Below, piece by piece: positions 6,907 to 10,032 of a DNA stretch of 10,032 bases. The translations under genes and the position numbers were made by a program. The notes under the pieces were generated by a model, which saw only the letters and a list, made by a program, of their open reading frames with translations, was not told where the DNA came from and ran no database searches. Within the stretch, counting starts at the first letter, position 1. Each line of letters begins with the position of its first letter. Source of the stretch: Scatosoma sp045652785 (GTDB lineage: Bacteria; Bacillota; Clostridia; Christensenellales; Borkfalkiaceae); the NCBI GenBank assembly GCA_045652785.1, contig JAZOLF010000161.1, positions 1-10,032 on the forward strand. Direction: 5' to 3'.

Positions 6907-6932
6907 GTGCGAAAAGGATAGGAGCAGAAAAA

Positions 6933-8951
6933 ATGTCGGAAATCAAGGAAACAATGGAAGGCGTTGAAGAAGGGAAAGAAGTGGTGGAAACGGTAGAAGA
7001 AACTACGGTAGAAACCGAAGAAACGCCCGTGGAAAGAGAGCGCGTAGAAGGGGAATACGGCGCGGAACAAATTCAAGTTTTGGACGGGCTTGAACACATT
7101 CGTAAACGTCCAGGGATGTATATTTCTTCCACCGATTCGAAGGGGTTGCACCACTTGGTACACGAAGTTGTGGACAACAGTATTGACGAAGCGTTGGCGG
7201 GCTACTGTACGCACATCGAAGTTATCTTAAACCAAGATGGCAGTTGTACGGTGCAAGACAACGGCCGTGGTATTCCTACGGGTATCCACCCGAAGGAAGG
7301 CATCTCCACGTTGGAAGTTGTTTTCACGAAAGTAAACGCAGGCGGTAAGTTCGGCGGCGACTCTGGTTATAAGGTATCGTCGGGTTTGCACGGCGTCGGC
7401 GTAAAGGCGGTAAACGCCCTTTCCGAATGGCTGCAAGCGGAAGTACACCAAAACGGGCAAATCTATAAGCAGGTTTACCATCGCGGGGTACCCGAAAAGA
7501 GCGTGGAAGTGGTAGGTGAGTCGGAAACGACGGGTACGAAAGTCACCTTCCTGCCTGATGCGGAAATCTTCGAAACCACGCTGTTTGAATACGACAAATT
7601 GAAGGGCAGATTGCGCGAACTTGCGTACCTGAACAAGGGCTTGCGCATTACGCTTGAAGATACGCGCGAAGGCCAAGAAAAGAAGGACTCCTTCTGCTAT
7701 ATCGGCGGTATCCGTTCGTTTGTAGAAGAACTCAATAAAAACCGCGAAGAAGTGCTCTTCCCCCAAGTGCTCTACTTCGAAGAAAAGCAAGATGACACCG
7801 TTTGTGAAGTGGCGTTGCAATACAACGATAGTTATAGCGAAGTTATTTACAGTTATGCAAACAACGTCAACACGATCGATGGCGGTACGCACGTAGAAGG
7901 TTTGAAACTTGCGCTGACGAAAGTAATCAACAACGTCGGCAGAAAGTTGAACATTTTGAAAGAAAACGACAAACTTTCGGGCGAAGACGTCCGCGAAGGG
8001 ATCACGGCGGTTGTATCGGTAAAACTTGTGAACGCGCAATTCGAATCGCAAACGAAAGATAAACTCAACAACAGTTTCATTCGTCAATTCGTAAACGAAT
8101 GCGTATCCGAAAAACTGGCTACTTTCTTGGAAGAAAATCCTTCTTCCGCAAAAGAGTTGGTTCTCCGCTGTATCACGGCGCAAAAGGCGCGTGACGCTGC
8201 AAGAAACGCAAGAGAACTCACCAGAAGAAAGGGCGTGCTTGGCTCTTCGACTTTGCCTGGTAAGTTGGCGGATTGCTCGGACAAGCGTAGCGAACTTTGT
8301 GAAATCTATATCGTCGAAGGTGACTCCGCAGGCGGTACGGCAAAGACGGGGCGCGATAGACGTTTCCAAGCCATTCTCCCCTTGCGTGGTAAGATCTTGA
8401 ACGTAGAAAAAGTGCGCTTGAACCGCGTGCTCGAAAATGAAGAAATCAAAAATATGATTACCGCATTCGGATGCGGCATTTTGGAAGACTTTGATGAAAG
8501 CAAACTCCGCTACGATCGTATCATTTCCATGACCGATGCCGACGTTGACGGTGCGCACATTCGTATCTTGCTTTACACCTTCTTGTTCCGCTATATGCGC
8601 CCGCTCATTGAACACGGGCACGTGTACGCGGCGAAACCGCCCCTTTACAAGGCGACCAGTAAGAACGGTAAGCAAGTAGATTATTTGTACTCCGAAGAAG
8701 AAAAACTTGCCTATGAAGCGGCGGCAACCACAAAGGTTGAATACCAACGCTATAAAGGGCTTGGCGAAATGAACGCAGAACAACTTTGGGAAACGACCAT
8801 GAACCCTGAAACCAGAACGCTCGTTCGCGTGACTATGCAAGACGCAGCAGAAGCGGATCAAATGTTCACAATGCTTATGGGCGAAAACCCTGTACTCAGA
8901 AGAAAGTTTATTGAAGAAAATGCATCTCTCGTAACCGACTTAGACGTCTAA
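6933..8951 (+). CDS. gyrB: DNA gyrase subunit B, 672 aa, with acidic N-terminal extension
   Basis: GyrB is the ATPase subunit of DNA gyrase, which drives negative supercoiling in the A2B2 complex. Domains: GHKL ATPase (residues about 42-255) with HEVVDN (77-82; Glu78 is the likely catalytic base), DNGRGIP (from 109) and GLHGVG; transducer domain with the QTK loop at 373-375; Toprim domain with EGDSAGG (462-468) and metal-binding D535, D537 and D539; and a C-terminal tail with YKGLGEMN and MGENPVLRRKFIEENA. GyrB of Gram-positive bacteria is usually about 630-645 aa; the surplus is a 41-residue N-terminal extension with 16 Glu before YGAEQIQVLDGLEHIRKRPG. The ATG at 6933 is supported by AGGAG at 6920-6924. 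gyrA follows, which favours GyrB over ParE. The upstream neighbours are mazG and dus, not recF. The ORF ends in a perfect 12-bp palindrome that includes the stop. Confidence 0.97.
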   Translation: MSEIKETMEGVEEGKEVVETVEETTVETEETPVERERVEGEYGAEQIQVLDGLEHIRKRPGMYISSTDSKGLHHLVHEVVDNSIDEALAGYCTHIEVILNQDGSCTVQDNGRGIPTGIHPKEGISTLEVVFTKVNAGGKFGGDSGYKVSSGLHGVGVKAVNALSEWLQAEVHQNGQIYKQVYHRGVPEKSVEVVGESETTGTKVTFLPDAEIFETTLFEYDKLKGRLRELAYLNKGLRITLEDTREGQEKKDSFCYIGGIRSFVEELNKNREEVLFPQVLYFEEKQDDTVCEVALQYNDSYSEVIYSYANNVNTIDGGTHVEGLKLALTKVINNVGRKLNILKENDKLSGEDVREGITAVVSVKLVNAQFESQTKDKLNNSFIRQFVNECVSEKLATFLEENPSSAKELVLRCITAQKARDAARNARELTRRKGVLGSSTLPGKLADCSDKRSELCEIYIVEGDSAGGTAKTGRDRRFQAILPLRGKILNVEKVRLNRVLENEEIKNMITAFGCGILEDFDESKLRYDRIISMTDADVDGAHIRILLYTFLFRYMRPLIEHGHVYAAKPPLYKATSKNGKQVDYLYSEEEKLAYEAAATTKVEYQRYKGLGEMNAEQLWETTMNPETRTLVRVTMQDAAEADQMFTMLMGENPVLRRKFIEENASLVTDLDV

Positions 8952-8974
8952 ACGGCGTATATGCGTCGCAATAC

Positions 8975-9076
8975 GGCGTTGCGGTTCGGTCGCATACGTT
9001 CGGTATGCTCCCTTACCGCGTCTGGTCTTGCTCGCATCTCCACCGTTTCAAAAAGCGGTCGGGAGTGTTGCAACTT
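8975..9076. repeat. gyrB-gyrA repeat, copy 1 (102 bp)
   Basis: First full unit. Its hairpin is at 8992-9008 (6-bp stem GCATAC/GTATGC). An outer 5-bp pairing, GCGGT (8981-8985) with ACCGC (9015-9019), could enclose it. The unit ends GCAACTT, and GCAAC there can pair with GTTGC at the start of copy 2. Confidence 0.9.
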
Positions 9077-9179
9077 GGCGTTGCGGTTCGGTCGCATACG
9101 TTCGGTATGCTCCCTTACCACGTCTGGTCTTGCTCGCATCTCCAACGTTTCAAAAAAGCGGTCGGGAGTGTTGCAACTC
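9077..9179. repeat. gyrB-gyrA repeat, copy 2 (103 bp)
   Basis: Second full unit, nearly identical to copy 1: three single-base changes (ACCGCG to ACCACG, CCACCG to CCAACG, and the final base) and one extra A in the A run. The inner hairpin (9094-9110) is unchanged; one change breaks the possible outer stem. Confidence 0.9.
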
Positions 9180-9252
9180 GGCGTTGCGGTTCGGTCACAT
9201 ACGTTCGGTATGCTCTCTTACCGCGTCTGGCTTGCTTGCATCTCCACCGTTT
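9180..9252. repeat. gyrB-gyrA repeat, copy 3 (partial, 73 bp)
   Basis: Third unit, truncated after CACCGTTT, so the last 29 or so bases of the unit are absent. It is the most diverged copy (about four differences from copy 1, including GCATAC to ACATAC, which shortens the hairpin stem to 5 bp at 9198-9212). Confidence 0.85.
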
Positions 9253-9306
9253 ATGGTTGTACTCGAACACACAAAAAAGGATAATTTGATAAGGATATAG
9301 AATAAA

Positions 9307-10032
9307 ATGGCAAAGAAAGAAACCAGCCCGGAATTAACCGAAGAATTTAAACAAAAACTGGCGATGACAAAAATGCTGGACATGGAAGTGGACGAAGAAT
9401 TAAAGCGTTCCTTCCTTGCCTATGCAATGGCTGTAAACAAATCGCGTGCGATTCCCGACGTTCGTGACGGTTTGAAACCCGTTCATAGAAGAATTTTGTA
9501 CGCAATGCACGAAATGGGCTTGTACAACGACAAGGCGTATAAAAAGTGCGCCCGTCCCGTCGGTGACTGTATGGGTAAATACCCCCCTCACGGCGATAGT
9601 TCGGTGTACGACGCACTTGTGCGTTTGGCGCAAGACTTCACCATCAATGCTCCGCTCGTAGATGGGCAGGGGAACTTTGGTTCGGTGGACGGCGACGGCG
9701 CGGCTGCTATGCGTTATACGGAAGCAAAGCTTTCCAAGATTGCGGCGGAAATGCTCAGAGATCTTGATAAGGAAACGGTGGACTTCCTGCCCAACTTCGA
9801 CGGCAGTGAAGAAGAACCGACCGTCCTTCCTGCAAGATATCCCAACCTTTTGGTAAACGGTGCGGATGGTATCGCCGTAGGTATGGCAACGAATATCCCT
9901 CCCCATAACCTTGCCGAAGTTATCGACGGCAGGATTGCCATGATTGATTATCCCGGTATCACGGTGGAGGAATTGATGGGAGTCATTCCTGCACCCGATT
10001 TCCCAACGGGCGGCATTATCATGGTCAGAAGC
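9307..10032 (+). CDS. gyrA: DNA gyrase subunit A, N-terminal 242 residues (runs off the window)
   Basis: GyrA cuts and rejoins DNA through a tyrosyl-DNA link in gyrase. Visible are the winged-helix cleavage core: PDVRDGLKPVHRR (50-62), the quinolone-resistance region (82-121), and AAAMRYTEAKL with catalytic Tyr137 and Arg136. Numbering is E. coli plus 15. E. coli Ser83 and Asp87 correspond to Ser98 and Asp102, both wild-type, so no classical fluoroquinolone-resistance change is seen. The near-invariant HPHGD motif reads PPHGD (93-97): Pro93 replaces E. coli His78, while His95 (His80) is kept. Other unusual residues are Pro84, Asn114 and Ala115. GQGNFGSVDGD favours GyrA over ParC, whose Firmicutes versions usually read HGNNGS. 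Start at 9307 is supported by AAGGA (9291-9295) at 11 nt, a longish spacing. The C-terminal beta-pinwheel is outside the window. Confidence 0.95.
   Translation, partial: MAKKETSPELTEEFKQKLAMTKMLDMEVDEELKRSFLAYAMAVNKSRAIPDVRDGLKPVHRRILYAMHEMGLYNDKAYKKCARPVGDCMGKYPPHGDSSVYDALVRLAQDFTINAPLVDGQGNFGSVDGDGAAAMRYTEAKLSKIAAEMLRDLDKETVDFLPNFDGSEEEPTVLPARYPNLLVNGADGIAVGMATNIPPHNLAEVIDGRIAMIDYPGITVEELMGVIPAPDFPTGGIIMVRS

Larger units (their letters stand above)
8968..9252. repeat. Tandem repeat array between gyrB and gyrA (2.7 copies, 102-103 bp)
   Basis: The 355-bp gap between gyrB and gyrA is mostly a direct repeat. Copies start at 8975, 9077 and 9180; similarity may reach back a few bases to about 8968. 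Each starts GGCGTTGCGGTTCGG, carries a small hairpin GCATAC-GTTCG-GTATGC, and (first two copies) ends GGTCGGGAGTGTTGCAAC. No spacers separate the copies, so it is not a CRISPR. Frames are open on both strands, but no ribosome binding site precedes the ATG at 8961 and predicted peptides are low-complexity Arg/Ser/His-rich. The remainder of the gap (9253-9306) is A-rich and holds only the gyrA ribosome binding site. No terminator is seen, so the array is probably within a gyrBA transcript. Confidence 0.9.

Noticed and set aside
6741..6932. Upstream GTG extending gyrB by 64 residues
   Set aside because: The GTG lies inside the dus terminator hairpin and upstream of the gyrB promoter; the extension is Phe/Lys-rich AT-driven sequence.
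7227..8861. 544-codon open frame on the minus strand opposite gyrB
   Set aside because: It is a mirror of gyrB codon bias; the translation is rich in Phe, His and Arg, matches no family I know, and gyrB on the + strand is certain.
8975..9252. CRISPR array
   Set aside because: Units are 102-103 bp, directly abutting with no unique spacers, only three copies, and no cas genes nearby.
8961..9284. 107-codon and overlapping open frames through the repeat array on both strands
   Set aside because: Several frames are open at once because of the repeat composition; no ribosome binding site, and repeated Arg/His/Ser-rich peptides are typical of spurious calls.
9257..9285. Promoter for gyrA (TTGTAC, 17 nt, GATAAT)
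   Set aside because: The -35 match is poor and transcription would start near 9292, inside the gyrA ribosome binding site, so it would give an unusable leader.
9571..9615. Fluoroquinolone resistance change in gyrA
   Set aside because: The equivalents of E. coli Ser83 and Asp87 are Ser and Asp; the Pro at the His78 position is not a classical resistance change.

Overview
The window suggests a low-to-moderate GC Gram-positive bacterium of the Firmicutes, most likely an uncultured Clostridia-type anaerobe. The evidence is a FeoB iron transporter paired with the small Cys-rich FeoB-associated protein typical of Clostridia, a SpoVB/YabM-type flippase next to a YabN-type MazG (the same pair lies side by side in Bacillus subtilis), strong purine-rich ribosome binding sites, and near-consensus SigA promoters. 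Genus and species cannot be fixed from the sequence. All eight coding regions lie on the + strand.

Layout. (1) 1-2149: the 3' part of feoB (ferrous iron transport; its 5' end is outside the window), overlapped by a 56-aa Cys-rich membrane protein and closed by a terminator. (2) 2220-2882: a free-standing unit with a perfect-consensus promoter, a 176-aa predicted lipoprotein of unknown function, and a strong GNRA-loop terminator. (3) 2916-4280: a 12-helix MOP-superfamily lipid/oligosaccharide flippase. (4) 4285-6767: a promoter, a tetrapyrrole-methylase/MazG fusion, an overlapping tRNA-dihydrouridine synthase, and a terminator. (5) 6779-10032: a hairpin-rich leader, gyrB, a roughly 285-bp array of tandem 102-103-bp repeats, and the first 242 codons of gyrA, which runs off the window.

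How the genes relate. FeoB and the Cys-rich protein form an iron-uptake unit. The flippase and MazG genes match the conserved yabM-yabN neighbourhood linked to envelope or spore-coat lipid transport and nucleotide-pool cleaning. MazG and Dus are probably translationally coupled (8-nt overlap). GyrB and GyrA are the two subunits of DNA gyrase, and no terminator is visible between them, so the repeat array is probably transcribed in a gyrBA message.

Most of the window is ordinary housekeeping DNA; I see no new defence or mobile system. The points most worth a second look are the non-coding tandem repeat between gyrB and gyrA, a GyrA whose normally near-invariant HPHGD active-site motif reads PPHGD with further nearby substitutions, a GyrB with a 41-residue Glu-rich N-terminal extension, a MazG whose methylase domain seems to have lost its usual substrate-site motif, and inverted repeats that overlap two promoters.
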